Positions 23,677 to 35,420 are shown, numbered from the stretch's first letter. The stretch: DNA of 64,000 nucleotides from Anaspis maculata (GCA_949128115.1 OX421966.1:61129416-61193415); one strand, 5' to 3'. The notes: generated by a model not told the origin, from the letters alone. Made by a program: numbers and translations.

Positions 23677-24536
23677 TGTTACATAATTATGTTTTTGTGT
23701 ATGTATTTTTGTTGATTTATTTTTCACATAATGATTATATTTCACCTGGACGAATCTATAGGATATATTGAATGTTGACATGTAATATGCCTCATAGATA
23801 ATAAGCTCAATCACTATCGCACTATCACCTTGTGTCTTCATGTGATATCCAGAGCCCGATCGAGCCCCCTGGTGTCCGCGAGTGTAGTTTGGAGCCCTGA
23901 TGAGCCCCTGCAGTTTTTTTATGACCATCAGAATTTTTGGTTTCAAGGATCCAGGGGTCCTAGGTCCAACAGGTCCCTTGTTGTCTTCATGTGCTATCCA
24001 CAGATCCGTTGGGCCTACTTATGTCCTCAATGCAATCTGAATCTCTGCTGAGCTCCTCACATTTTCCCGTGACTTTGGGTGTCACTGGATAATCAAAAGA
24101 ATAGGCTTCAAACACCAGAGTTCAAAATGGCCGCGATTCCAAAATCCAAGATGGCAGATGCAGTTGAAAGTAGGTCAACTGAAGAGCTCGCTTTTTCTGT
24201 ATTGGGAATCGTAAAAATAAGAAAGCCAATGGTACATATCAATAGAATAGTCTATTGGCAACGTTTCAAGACAAAAATGAAAAATCGGCCAACTGGTTGC
24301 AAAGGAGTAACAACAAATTTAAAAACGGCCTGCTTGGCGTTTTCAAGGCGGGAGCAGTGAGAACATCATTTCGGTATTTGCACTGCTAGATTTCTGTTTT
24401 TTGAGTCCGATATTATCGCGTTGGATGTCACTGGATAGCCAATGAAATAGGTTTCAAACACCGGAGTTCAGATGGCCGCTACTCAAAAATCCAAGATGGT
24501 GGATGCAGTTGAAAAAAGGTCAACTGAGGAGCTCGT

Positions 24537-24558
24537 TTTTTTTTTTTTTTTTTTTTTA
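24537..24558 (+). repeat. poly-T tract
   Basis: About 20 T's following GAGCTCG inside the second left-hand unit. The homologous unit at 24190 has only CTTTTT, so the tract expanded within this copy. Confidence 0.85.
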
Positions 24559-25438
24559 AATTGGGAATTGTGAAAATAAGGAAGCCAATGATACATCTTG
24601 ATGGAATAGGCTCTTGGCAACACTTTAGGACAAAAACGAGAGAAATTGGCTAACGGGTTGCAAAGGAATGGGGAATTAGAACCACCACTCAAAATTGAAA
24701 TTCGGGGAAATTCTTCCCAATAGTGACATACTCATTTTCGCAGCTCCTCAATGTCCTTGAACTGATTACGTTCATTGTTATGTGAACGCTAAATAAAATA
24801 GAACCACACAAGGTAATCTAAGGAAATAAGTTCCGGGCTACAAGGTGGCTAGCTTTTTGACTCAGTGAAATTTTGTGCCACCATTTCTCAAGTAGTCAAC
24901 AGTTGTAGCTGCTGTATGGGCAGGTGCACCATCCTAAAGGGATACACTGGTTGGTGAGTTATTCTGTCCAGATCGGGAACATATTTCCCACAATACACAA
25001 GCCAAACCGATGCAGAACTATCTAAACATCTGAATCTTGAATGTTCTTATACGAAAATTGATAAAATACCAAGTACGTACCAGCGATATTTGCCACCTGC
25101 CTTGTGGTCTTACTGGTTCCAGATCTATTTTCCGGACTAATTTTGGAAATTCAATTTTTACTGATTCTGAACTGCATCCGCCATCTTGGATTTTGAAATA
25201 GCGGCCATTTTGGATATTGGCGTTTGAAGCCATTTCATTGGCCATCCAGCGACATCCAATACCATAATATCGGACTATCAACAAAAATCTAGCAGTGCAA
25301 ATATCGAAATGATGTCCTCACTGCTCGCGCTTTGAAAACGCCAAGCAGGTCGTTTTTCAATTTGCTATTTCTTTGCAACCCGTATGCCGATTTTTTAGCG
25401 CACTTCTCCAAACGGGAAGGCGCTTTTGTCCTCGCTTT

Positions 25439-25474
25439 GTCCGTCCGTCCGTCCGTCCGTCCGTCCGTCCGTCC
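25439..25474 (+). repeat. (GTCC)9 microsatellite
   Basis: Nine uninterrupted GTCC tetranucleotides, framed by CGCTTT and CCGCAT. The flanking unit is one of the inverted ~330-bp repeats. Confidence 0.95.
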
Positions 25475-25519
25475 CCGCATCTAGTCCTAGACGAAAAGGT
25501 TTTTGCGAAAAATTTTTAC

Positions 25520-26230
25520 TCCATTGGGTAGCTCATGACCTTTTATCCCGAACCAAGAAAAATCTTGACGAAATAATAATAAACAATGACAATAATAACA
25601 ATTTAGTGTGACGCGGCATCGCCGTTGAATGCTGCATTTCAGAAGCCGGCCTGATCTCGAAAGTTATCACATGCGAGGAAGTACCCGATCTTATCATTTT
25701 ACCATAATACATATGCGGAGTTATATTTAGAGGATGATTTGAACTTTATTTTAATGAAAATTTCACATCGGTGCGAGGTGCCGATTAGTAGTTATTAATT
25801 TTTGAAAATGACTCCGAAACTACGGCTCGGCCGCAAATGATTTATTCGTTGCTTGCTGGTGCTTGATATCCTTTCCTCCGAACAAAACGAAATTCAATTC
25901 AGAAAATATTTCAACTCGAATGGGTAGCTCATGGCCTTGGTACGCGAATCAAGAAAAATGTTGCCGAAATAATCATGAACAATTACAAAAATAACATTTT
26001 GGTGTAGGGCGGCTTCGCCGATCAAGTGCTGGCATTCGCGGTAAGATGTAGAAAGTTGCGATATGCAGGCAACTACAATTTCTTAATGAAATACATCACT
26101 GCATGTACGGCATTATATTTAGAGAACAATTTGAACTTTCTTTTGACAAAAACCCCACTTCGATCCGACCGTTAGGTCAATTGTTATCGATTTTTGAAAA
26201 CGGCCGCAAAGCCACGGCTCGGCGCATATT
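25520..26230 (+). repeat. tandem duplication, ~400-bp unit
   Basis: Two diverged copies, about 25520-25830 and 25920-26225, share GGTAGCTCATG, AAAAATSTTG, TTATATTTAGAG, ATTTGAACTTT and a GGCTCGGC end. Neither copy carries a plausible gene. Confidence 0.65.
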
Positions 26231-26530
26231 ACACGACCCTACAAATTTAAAATCAGACGTGCCGAAATAGTAATTGAACATTTTGAAATAGCCAATACTA
26301 GGTACCTGAAGGATAATGGCACTCAAATTACGAAACATGTTCGCTCAATAACAAAAAAAAAGTAGGTAGGTATCACTAAAAATCATGTGACAAGGCTACC
26401 ATTTTTTCGGTTTTTCGATAAAAAAGAAATGTTCCAATTCAAAAGTGAACCCGATATTCGTGTTCAGGAGGTCGAAATCAGTTGAAGCACATTTTTTTAT
26501 ATAAGTAACAGAATGACGCTTATGTGGCCG

Positions 26531-26534
<4 letters not shown>

Positions 26535-26573
<39 letters not shown>
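26535..26573 (+). repeat. (GTCT)n microsatellite
   Basis: Nearly ten uninterrupted GTCT units ending in GTCCGAGTCC. Like the GTCC tract it sits at the edge of a repeat unit. Confidence 0.95.
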
Positions 26574-26862
26574 CGAGTCCGTGCAGAAATTAAGACGCTG
26601 TACTCCTTCTCGAGAATTGAAACAAGAGTCTTGGAACTTTTTTCCGATTAATAGCTGATGTCTCCAAGAGTGGCCAATGGGCACTATTTTTGTTATCCAT
26701 ACATCGTTATCATTATTCTCAAAAAACAGAGATCTCCTGTGCACTTCGATGAAGTTGAACTTCTCCTCGGGAAATAAAGCTACAGCCGTTGAAGATTGAA
26801 CTTTATCCGGTGGATAGCTTAGGTCCTCAAGGACCAAATAGGCAGGTTGGCTTTCATAATTC

Positions 26863-27250
26863 GGCCGCCATCTTGGCTGCCATATTGAAATTTCTTATAA
26901 GTGGAACGATTGTCATGAAACTTGAAACTCACCCTTGTCTAGTATGATCATTCTTATTTTCAAGCCAAATTTTATGATTGCCCCACCATCTTGGCCGCCA
27001 TATTGAAATCTCTTATAAGTGGAAAGATTTTCATGAAACTTGAGAGTTACGCTTGTCTCGTACGATCATTCCTATTTTCAAGCTGAGTTTCATAATTCTG
27101 CCGCCATCTTGGCCGCCATATTGAAATCTCTTGTTAGTGGAACGATTTTCATGAAACTTGGAACTTACCCTTGTCTAGTACGATCATTTTGATTTTCAAG
27201 CCGAATTTCATGATTCTGTCGATATTTTATTGGCCGCCATATTGCAATTT
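26863..27250 (+). repeat. ~119-bp tandem array with CCGCCATCTTGG
   Basis: Three and a half copies of a unit containing CCGCCATCTTGGCCGCCAT, GGAACGATTTTCATGAAACT and CTTGTCTAGTACGATCATT. Two inverted copies of the same unit lie at 28190-28435. The phrase GCCGCCATCTTGG also marks the arms of the 44781-46983 element, so it may be a widely shared repeat core. Confidence 0.8.
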
Positions 27251-28189
27251 TTTGCCCAAGACGGTAGAACCCTAATCACTTAACATCTTGCGTTCACTAA
27301 TCCTCCAAAAAGGAAGTGCGCTACTGAGCCTCATGCCCATGAGGCATATTCGCTTGTTTTATTCTGGTCTTGAAATGTTGCCAATAGCCTATTTTAGTGC
27401 ATTTATTTTGAACTGCATCCACCATGTTTTTTTAGAATAGCGGCCATTTTTGATAATGGCATTTGAAGCCCATTTCATTGGCCATCCAGTGACATCCGAT
27501 ATCATAATATCAAACTATAAACAAAAATCTAGCAGTGCAAATACCGAAATGTTGATCTCACTGCTCGCGCTTTGAAAACGCCAAACAGGCCGTTTTTCAA
27601 TTTGCTATTTCTTTGCAACCCGTCGGCCGATTTTTTTCATTTTGGTCTTGAAATGTTGCCAATAACTTATTCTATTAGTATGTACCATAGGCTTTCTCAT
27701 TGTCACAATTCCCAATAAAAAAAAGAGCTCTACAGTTGACCTATTTTGAACTGCGTCCGCCATCTTGAATTCTGGAAATGCTGCCATTTTGAACTTTGGA
27801 GTTTGAAGCCGATTCTTTTGGCTATTCATTGATACTAAGATCGTCGAAATCGGAAGAGAAATAAAAATTTTACAAGGGAAAAGTTTTAGTGCAGTTTTTT
27901 TGGCCCACCTGGTATTTTGTAGGTGCAATTTGTTTCTGATTCCACTTCACTGTGTTTTAGCGGTGGAAAACCAAGTTCAAGTGTCTTTTCATCTTTTCAG
28001 TGACAATCAGAAGACAACCTGTCAATCCTGTCACAGTGACGCCTAAGGGCACGCCTCATGCGGTGGTGGCCTCCGTATATTAAAATCAACTCACATACAT
28101 AAACAAATGAATATCCCCTCACGTGCGTGAGTCGCAATTGTGCATTTTCTTAGTGCAGATCTGTCATTGATAGAAATGGAGTCCGGCTT

Positions 28190-28435
28190 GAAAATCAAAT
28201 GTTCATGCGAGACAAGAGTAAGTTTCACGTTTCATGACAATCGGACATAGTGGCACACTTATAAGAAATTTTAATATGGCGGCCAAGATGGCGGCGGAAT
28301 CATGAAATTCAACTCGAAAATAAGAATGATTATCGAGACAAGGCGTAAAGGGTGAGTTCCAAATGTCATGACAATCCCTCCACTAACAGATTCAATATAA
28401 AGGCCAAGATGGCGGCGGAATCATGAAATTTATCA
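28190..28435 (-). repeat. inverted partner of the 119-bp array
   Basis: Two copies reading GGCCAAGATGGCGGCGGAAT with CGAGACAAG, in the opposite orientation to 26863-27250. With that array they frame a ~1-kb interval. Confidence 0.75.
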
Positions 28436-28439
28436 TTTT

Positions 28440-28831
28440 CTTCTCTGTCATTTTCTTACGAAAATGCGCTAAAAATGCTTTGTCCGTTGGTAATGGTTTC
28501 GGTGGCTGCGGTGACTCTCCCCACATAATGAATGAGTGATTTCAAAATTGCTGTTGCTATACTTCTCTGGCAAAATTCCACCATGTTCCCAGAACGAAAC
28601 GTCAATAACGTCAAAACGTCAAAAGATGACCCTGAAAAACCATCGTGTTTTCTATCTCCTAAAATTGGAGAGGTCAATTTAAACCATTTCCAGAATAATA
28701 ATTGTCGTGTTTTTGTATGTTCTTGAAATTTGGTATGCGGGCATGATTTTGCTGTCGAACGCTTTGCTGCTTACGGAATTTGACTTACGGTATGTCATTT
28801 GGAAGCCCTCCAAAAACTGCATTCAGAACAG
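28440..28831. other. no gene recognised
   Basis: Contains two CGTCAA/CGTCAAAACGTCAAAA stretches near 28600-28625. The ~65-codon frames on both strands lack motifs. Confidence 0.3.
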
Positions 28832-28991
28832 TTAAGCTGGATTCCCAAATGCGAATATTCGGACAGAAAATGCGATTTTGTACGTCAAATTTTGAGTTCA
28901 AGGGGTCTGATTAGCCAACATGAGGACTTTGACATAAAATTTCGCATTTTCTGTCCAAACTTCGCACCTGAGAAGTGGGAATCCAGCCTTA
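28832..28991. mobile_element. 160-bp inverted-repeat MITE
   Basis: Left TAAGCTGGATTCCCAAATGC and right GTGGGAATCCAGCCTTA pair, continuing through CGGACAGAAAATGCG and CGCATTTTCTGTCC. The ends start with TA like several larger elements here, but no target duplication is certain. The plus-strand frame across it is incidental. Confidence 0.65.
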
Positions 28992-29149
28992 GAAGTATTT
29001 TATTTTTCTGTCATCTGTCAATAATGAAAACTGTCAAAGTTCAAAACTTTGTGCCATTCAGTTAGAATATTACGAATAAATTGCAACCAAATTCGGCAGA
29101 AAGTAGCCCAACAAAAAGATCATGTCATCTGGAGTCCTGAAATGCGGAC

Positions 29150-29560
29150 AATTAGGACTACGACCAAGGTGCTTAACCCGTGAACCGATTTTCACCAATT
29201 ATTTTTTAGACAATAGGTTATCTGTTTTTGAACAATTTCTACCTTCTTTTTCAATTTCCTGAATGTTTTCCAGTTGAAAAAACCTAGGTACACAATCTTT
29301 TCCTCATGAAACTGATATCTCGACTGATGAAGTTCTGCAGCCTCTTGAAACTCCCTGAACCGCAGTGCTTTCTGATATGTACACGCAAATTATAGCCATT
29401 CACGATGGTGGCTTGACTTGGTCGATTTTTTCTTCAATTCCCCAATCAAGTCTCCCCTTCCCGAAGAGACGCTCAAATCAATATTATTACTGACGTTTCT
29501 GGATACCGCCGGGAAAGTTTTGTGTCGCTCACAACAGATTATTTATACTGTTGTGAAGAG
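29150..29560 (+). repeat. dispersed repeat R1, copy 3 (weak)
   Basis: Shares the order of R1 landmarks: TTTTTGAACAATTT, TTTTCCAGTTGAAAA, CCCTTCCCGAAGAGACG and GGGAAAGTTTTGTG. It is more diverged than the copies near 1 kb and 35 kb. Confidence 0.4.
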
Positions 29561-29610
29561 AATTGCGGAACCTACAAAATGATGTGTAACTATATTTTTC
29601 TAACTAATTC

Positions 29611-32510
29611 TTGAAAGGGTAGTCACTCTCTCTAGGAAGTGAAACGCTATGGACAGGGAGCTGGTGCCTCAAAACTTACGTCATAAGGTACATGATTTTA
29701 GCCCTGTAGGTCTAATGTGCGTTGATAAGGTTGTTGAAAATTGCTTTGTCTTACATGTCAGATCGGGGGCTTTACTTGAAAGGGTAGTCACTCTCTCTAG
29801 GAAGTGAAACGCTATGGACAGAGAGCTGGTGCCTCAGAACTTACGTCAAAAGGTACATGATTTTAACCCTGTAGGTCTAATGTGCGTTGATAAGGTTGTT
29901 GAAAATTGCTTTGTCTTACATGTAGCCCAGGCATTTTAGTCGAAAAATCGTGGTAACCCGTAACAAATTCCCTCAAAGCTGAATTTTGGTATATATGTTC
30001 TATTGGACCTACGGAACAACATATCAAAATACTCGGACTTACACCCTCGTGCGTCCTTTGATTTTCATCCTCAAAGGTCAAGTTCTAAGAATTAGAAAGA
30101 TACCTATCTCCAAGCTGTTCCTGCAAGTGAACGGAGTATCCGATCGATATAAGATATGTTTCAAATGAACAAAAGAGATTTGTTGTTAGTGCTTAAGTGT
30201 GTGAAGGAGCCTTTGTAGCTCTTCCGATTGGTTAGTTCTGCGGGAAAGACGGCTGAGTGTTAATTTGTCGCCCGGATATTTCAGGAAAAACCATGTGAGA
30301 ATTTAAAGCCTCAAGCAATGTCGCACAAATTTGAATATTGATATAAAACTGGTATGATCCCTAAGGAAGAACATATCAAAATATTTGGACTTACACCTCT
30401 GTGCCTCGTACGATTTTGGGGATTTGAATATCTAGTCAAAAAATTCACCCAGACACTTTCCTCTAAAACTGTTCCTGTGGACGAACCAATCATTTTAACA
30501 ATATAAGGTGGGTCTCAAAGGAAACACGGTATATTTTTGCCATTTTATGAAGTGGACTCCGGTAGCCATGAAACATTTCTGCTTGATAGTGGCGTGAATA
30601 GTACGCGCAAGGTGGAATTTCTCTCCTGGATCTTTGAATGAGAAACATGTAAGAATATTTTGTGATGGCCAATAAAGCTGAGCATTGTTAAAAGGTTCTT
30701 CTTCCCATCTTCGAAACAGACCCAAGTGATGAGACTGATGAGTAAACAGTTGATATTCACAGTGCTCATCCCGTAAATAATGAATTCTCTACAAAAAAAT
30801 TGTTGTTTCTTCATTTAGAGGCATCATTGTCTGAAGCTGTCAAAAATAAAAACTACCGACAAATCCTATATTTATGTTTATCTTGGACAAAAACAGCATC
30901 AATTGCTCACGCCTATTTATATTACAAGGTCAGAGCATCAATTTTTTATTAAACAAGTTACACCTACTTTTTTTTCTGAAAATGGAATAACGGCTACAGA
31001 AAAGATGATTTTATGTTTCTATTGCCCAATAGATACAATAGCTTTTGGTATTTTCTGATAGAGGAAGAACTTCGCTTAGTATTACACACAAAAGCAGTGG
31101 GACCACTCCATCATTCATCAGTAAAAAAAAAGAACTGCAAAAATTGTATGCATTTTCGGGAGAAAATTGGGCATATAATCACTTTCACAACAGATCAATT
31201 TACTGATCTTGTAATGATACAGGCACATTGTTTTTATCGTTTTCAGGTATAAAATGGTCAAGAACAATGAATTCTGTTGGAAATACTCAATTAAGATGAT
31301 TCTAACCATATGGAAACCGAAATTACAAAACGACAATTTCAGAAAATTGTAGTTTTTTCAGTAAAAGTTGTTTAATCGTGTTTCAATTTAATTTTAAACA
31401 CCATATTTGATATCAGAGGCCAAGATTTAGTTAGAAACGATACCACACTTGCCGATATCAATTCGAGGTTTTTGAGAGAAAAACAAAATAAATTTTGCCG
31501 ATCTTCTTTTTTTTCCAGGCAACCCAAACTGCTTATCAACAATTCAAACGTCAAGCAAATATTGTGAAGCCTTGAGGCATCTAAATATGATTTTTTTCAT
31601 CTATATAAGCTACAGGGTGTCATTTACGCATTTAAAATGGAAATATTCAGCCCCCCCCTCCACAATCGATGACGCACAAGAGTGTGCCACCGAGTATTTT
31701 GATATGTTATTCCTCAGGTCTTACAAGGCCCGTATACCAAATTTCAGCTTTGTGGGAATTTGTTGCGGGTTAAAACCTAATATGCCTGGGCTAATGTCAG
31801 ATCGGGGGCTTTAGGCTGGTATGAGCCTGTCAATTTTCGAAAAAATGGCCAAAAATTTACGTCATAAGGTACATGAATTAAACCAACTGGATTTTGTGTG
31901 GAAACATCCCTTTGACTAGAAATCTGGTCGTAAGATAAAATTTTGGGGGCTTTCGGTCCATAAGACAAGTTTGAAATTTTCAAAAAAAGACCAAAATTTA
32001 TCAATTTTTTCACAGACGTTATGTTGACTAACCCACTAAGTGTGATATATATTTGTAATCAGGATGAAAGACGGAATCCATTTCCATGTTAAAATACAGG
32101 GTGTGCGATTTAAGAAAAAATGTTCGATGTTGCACCCTGTAAGCGATATACCATTAAAAAATTTTGTGAGCAGATTCGCAACCTGTGTCAAGAATCATGT
32201 AAGAATCGTTTTTTATTTCTAAAATTATGTCAAAGAAAAAGTTTTCAGGAGGAGGTAAATTTTGGCCTAATTTGAAAATTTCAAACTTGTCTTATGGACC
32301 GGGACCCCTCAAAAATTTTGTCTTACGACCCGATTTTTGATTAAGGGGATGTTCCCACGCAAAAGGTTGGTTTCATTCATGTACCTTATGAGATAAATTT
32401 TTGACAACCTTATCAACGCACATTAGACCTACAGGGTTGAAGTTAAAATCATGCACCTTATGACGTAAGTTTTGAGGCACCAGCTCCCTGTCCACTAAGA
32501 TTGAAAATAC
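29611..32510. repeat. tandem and inverted repeat set hosting the 29923 element
   Basis: A 165-bp unit beginning TTGAAAGGGTAGTCACTC occurs at 29611-29775 and again from 29776; the second is interrupted at 29922 by the 29923-31793 element and resumes at 31794. Parts return inverted at about 32390-32500 (CAACCTTATCAACGCACAT, GAGGCACCAGCTCC). A related block with ACGTCATAAGGTACATGA lies at 31855, with its inverted partner near 32380. The intact first copy acts as a built-in empty-site control. Confidence 0.75.
29923..31793. mobile_element. foldback element (TAGCCCAGG end), empty site in window
   Basis: 1871 bp with ends TAGCCCAGGCATTTTAG and ATGCCTGGGCTA, flanked by ATG (29920-29922 and 31794-31796). 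The unoccupied homologous site, CTTACATGTCAGATCGGG, is preserved at 29751-29768, so the borders and the 3-bp duplication are directly demonstrated. The terminal arms are ~150 bp; there is an internal direct repeat around AACATATCAAAATAYT (30018 and 30368). Frames of up to ~90 codons inside have no motif. No transposase was recognised. Confidence 0.85.
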
Positions 32511-32900
32511 GCCAGCTATAATTATATCCCCTTCGAAAAGAAAAACGACCTCTTCCGGCTTCTTTGCGGAAGAAAATGTCTAACGAAAAATCGAAGGTGG
32601 ATCCTTTTAAAAAAATAACCTGTACAAGTGCCATTCCCAAGACTAGACAAGTATGAAGGTTTGGTAACTACAAGCTAATTTTAAATCTTCCATCTTCTAT
32701 CTTGTGCCTCTCCGATAAATAAAATGAAAGTTTTTTTGCAAGATACGATTATGAGCAAAGGCAAGAACAAAAAATTATCCGCACGAAATAAGTACCTACC
32801 TACATATCTGCACAACACAATACTGCTTTTATGACTAAATTATAGGAACTAATTGAACATAAATCCTCAAAATTGTGCTGTAATCTACCAAAAATACCAA
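32511..32900. other. no gene recognised upstream of the small-gene cluster
   Basis: AT-rich sequence leading to the promoter side of the first small gene. It has no motif beyond AT-rich stretches. Confidence 0.35.
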
Positions 32901-32935
32901 GTTCTAACACTCTTTGTTTCAAGTTGGAAATTTAG

Positions 32936-32983
32936 GTAAGTTTTTCGGTATTTAGTGAACTCTAATAACCACTTTATTTCTAG
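32936..32983 (+). other. predicted 48-nt 5'-UTR intron of gene 1
   Basis: GTAAGTTTTT ... TTTATTTCTAG, with a strong donor and a pyrimidine-rich acceptor. Its position shortly before the start codon matches introns upstream of the other small genes in this cluster. Confidence 0.55.
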
Positions 32984-33014
32984 TCATTCGTATTCGCAAA
33001 ATAAAGTGAGAATA

Positions 33015-33350
33015 ATGCAAGCAATAACTGTGTATTTATGGATACTCGTAGAGGCATTCGGTCACATACGATATGAGCTGATGGGTATTGGCTTGGTGTG
33101 TGGCATATGCTTGGCTTTGTTGTCACTTTGGATATTTTGGTTGAGCGGATTGAGTCGCGAAGTAGAAATTGTGAGGCCTTTCTTGGAAATATGGATAGCT
33201 GCACTTGTCGTTCTAGCCGCAGTGTTATTAGATCTCTGTTTGCTCTTGGAAAGGGTCTACGGTGGCCTGAAGGAAACGGAGAAGGAACGAGTGGAAGAAG
33301 TGCTCTTTGAGGACGTTTACGAGACGTTTTTCAAAAAATTTGCTGACTGA
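33015..33350 (+). CDS. small two-TM protein, 111 residues (gene 1)
   Basis: An unidentified small membrane protein. Two hydrophobic helices are predicted at about residues 22-45 (MGIGLVCGICLALLSLWIFW) and 58-79 (IWIAALVVLAAVLLDLCLLL), followed by a charged tail rich in E and K (KETEKERVEEVLFEDVYETF). I start at 33015 because the earlier in-frame ATG (32955) lies in a likely 48-nt 5'-UTR intron: donor TTTAG|GTAAGT at 32936, acceptor TTTATTTCTAG ending 32983. Gene 1 converges on gene 2, with their stops ~555 bp apart. No family is recognised; the gene call rests on ORF, splice-site and hydropathy pattern. Confidence 0.6.
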   Translation: MQAITVYLWILVEAFGHIRYELMGIGLVCGICLALLSLWIFWLSGLSREVEIVRPFLEIWIAALVVLAAVLLDLCLLLERVYGGLKETEKERVEEVLFEDVYETFFKKFAD

Positions 33351-33904
33351 ATTAGGGTGCTTCGTGCCTTTTAATGTTTTTAGTGTTTCATCCAGGTATA
33401 CAATATAATAATATAAACCATATTTACACCTAAACTACCGTCTATATATTTACCTATTGAAACTCCCCAATTCTCTTGCTTATGCGCCTGGATGGGTAGA
33501 CAACCCATTATACTTCATTATAATTCAACTTATGAATATAGAGCAGATGATTTAAATTATCTTCAAAGACGTTGCAGGAAGGATGCGCTACTTCTTTGGC
33601 ATACGTGATCTCACACTTGTTTTGTTCGAGTAAATATTAGTTTGGAGTTTTCCAGGACATGTTTGTATCTGCCCCACTACTTTTTTGAATGTACCCATAT
33701 TTTCTCAGCAAAAACCAATCACAAGATCAAATACTGGGAACACACTAAGGTATCCGCAGGATCCTCATCAAGCCCTGGAACCTGCCCCACCTTACTTTAT
33801 TCGACGTCAAGTGGAGGGCTGATTGAGAAAGCACAATAAAAAAACACCATTTTCAATATAAGTACCTGGTTTAATTCAGTCAGTAAAATTTGAAAACATC
33901 AATT
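33351..33904. other. convergent 3' region between genes 1 and 2
   Basis: Holds the 3' ends of both genes. AT-rich stretches such as AATATAATAATATAAACC near 33400 could supply poly(A) signals for gene 1. I see no other gene. Confidence 0.4.
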
Positions 33905-34198
33905 TCACATTCTTATCCTGTAGGGCGTGTCATTGTAATATTCGAGAATATCAGCATAACGATTGTATAGATTTGTTTCGTATATCCTTGTCATTTTTTC
34001 ATAAAAATAATTATATCCGTGAATGGAAATTGATAAAAGGACGCACACTATGACACCAAACATAACGGTCATCTTCACAGCTTTTTCCAAAATGCGTCTG
34101 TCGATAAGTTCCCTGGTCGTGTCTCCCAGCCAACGCGCCCATAATACAAAAATCACTGCCAATACAGCGTACGCTACAAAAATCTGCAGGACAGACAT
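33905..34198 (-). CDS. small two-TM protein, 97 residues (gene 2)
   Basis: A minus-strand gene starting at the ATG at 34198. Helix 1 is about residues 4-24 (LQIFVAYAVLAVIFVLWARW) and helix 2 about 41-61 (VKMTVMFGVIVCVLLSISIH). A short basic loop (RELIDRRILEKAVK) separates them, and the tail is tyrosine-rich (YNRYADILEYYNDTPY). Upstream is a predicted 51-nt intron (34271-34321, GTAAGT..TTTCTAG). An ATTAAA-type poly(A) signal lies ~30 nt past the stop. No known family is recognised. Confidence 0.6.
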   Translation of the reverse strand: MSVLQIFVAYAVLAVIFVLWARWLGDTTRELIDRRILEKAVKMTVMFGVIVCVLLSISIHGYNYFYEKMTRIYETNLYNRYADILEYYNDTPYRIRM

Positions 34199-34270
34199 CG
34201 CGAAATCCAATGAAACTGATGGCTTCTGAAGCAATCACGAAAACTCTGGTTTACTCAAGTGTGGGATAGC

Positions 34271-34321
34271 CTAGAAATAAAAATAGTTCAAATAGCAGTT
34301 ATACAAGTGAATTGGACTTAC
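34271..34321 (-). other. predicted 51-nt 5'-UTR intron of gene 2
   Basis: On the minus strand GTAAGTCCAATT ... TTTTTATTTCTAG. It has the same position relative to the CDS, size class and site quality as the intron before gene 1. Confidence 0.55.
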
Positions 34322-34704
34322 CACTTCTAATGTTATAATGCGATGCTCCAGCTCAAGTCACTTCTTACTGTTTTGAATGTTACGAAAAATTCGTCAATTT
34401 TTGTACACTTTTATTGTATGATTTTGTTTATTTACTTACAATTCTGTATACCTACTGGTGTTATTGTCGAAGTAAAACTGTGCCAAAAATTAAATGAAAG
34501 GTTTTTTGCTTGATAAAGATATAAATATAGCAAAAAGGCGTTAATCACAGTGATACAGAAGCATAAAGACCAGTATATTCAACATATTATGAGTTTTTAT
34601 GAGGTATAAATTTCTGGTTTGTCAAGAAAAACAATTAGGTACCTAGGTGGGGTATATCAAAGTATACTTTTGGATAGTTTCTTCAATTATGATCTCATTT
34701 TCTT

Positions 34705-34962
34705 CTAATATCTTTCCAAGTACTTGAACCATGCTCCATTATCAATATTATTGATGAAATGTAGTTCTTTGGGGAACAGATCTAAACTAGATACCATGAT
34801 CCGTATTGTCTGAAAAAAAATTCTCGTCCTATACTGGTGTTCCACGAAGTCCCGACATAGCTTGAGGGTAGATGTACTAACATAGATATAAAAACAGACG
34901 TGTGACAAACTTCGTCTTATTAAACTCGTATAATAATCTACTATTTCAAAATCTGATGTCAT
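34705..34962 (-). CDS. possible small protein, 85 residues, unassigned
   Basis: An ATG-started minus-strand frame with ordinary composition (KLCRDFVEHQYRTRIFF, DLFPKELHFINNIDN). A possible acceptor, TTTTTTCATGTAG, precedes the ATG by 9 nt, but its donor would lie in repeat R1. There are no membrane helices and no motif. It could be a real neighbour of the small-gene cluster or a chance frame. Confidence 0.25.
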   Translation of the reverse strand: MTSDFEIVDYYTSLIRRSLSHVCFYIYVSTSTLKLCRDFVEHQYRTRIFFQTIRIMVSSLDLFPKELHFINNIDNGAWFKYLERY

Positions 34963-34979
34963 ACTCGAAGACTACATGA

Positions 34980-35420
34980 AAAAATCGGTTGTGTCACCCC
35001 AAAACTTCCCCGATTAGTAATACTAGTATCCAGGAACCTACGGATATTCTTGTTCGAAAACGTCCCTTTGGGTGGGAAGTTGGAATAAGAGAAAAAGATT
35101 GGAAATAATGAGCAGGAAATCGAAACTTTTGTCAGGAGAATTTGAATTTTCCAGGGAAATCTCGAATCTCAGTCCAAATCATCTTATTATAAAAATTGTC
35201 AATTAATAAGGCTTCAATTCGAGCTCCATCATTCAAGTCTGGTCTCGAAAACCCAGGTTGGTTTTACATTTTCAACTGGAAAATTCTCGGGAAATGAGGG
35301 TGAAAATTGTTGGGGAATGTACACGAACCAGTTATCTCTTATTGAATTATCTTTCCGAAAACAATTTTTTTGAAATTTTCAACCCCTCTCCAAATAAATT
35401 GGACATTTGGGGTGTTTTGT
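34980..35420 (-). repeat. dispersed repeat R1, copy 4 (inverted)
   Basis: Carries AATCGGTTGTGTCACCCC and CTTTGGGTGGGAAGTTGGA, the complements of the R1 landmarks near 1 kb, at similar spacing. The rest to 35420 pairs with the 650-860 stretch of copy 1 (ACCAGTTATCTCTTA, AATTTTTTTGAAA). Confidence 0.55.

Larger units (their letters stand above)
24060..27870. repeat. complex inverted-repeat region, ~330-bp units
   Basis: A ~330-bp unit containing CCAAGATGGC, GAGCTCG and GGTTGCAAAGGA occurs twice on the left (about 24085-24380, 24420-24680). It recurs inverted at about 25130-25400 and, with a second copy, at 27400-27860 (shared CACTGCTCGCGCTTTGAAAA). Together they make a ~3.8-kb palindrome-like structure with other repeats inside. 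Minus- and plus-strand frames of ~100 codons in it are copies of the same repeat. Confidence 0.7.
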
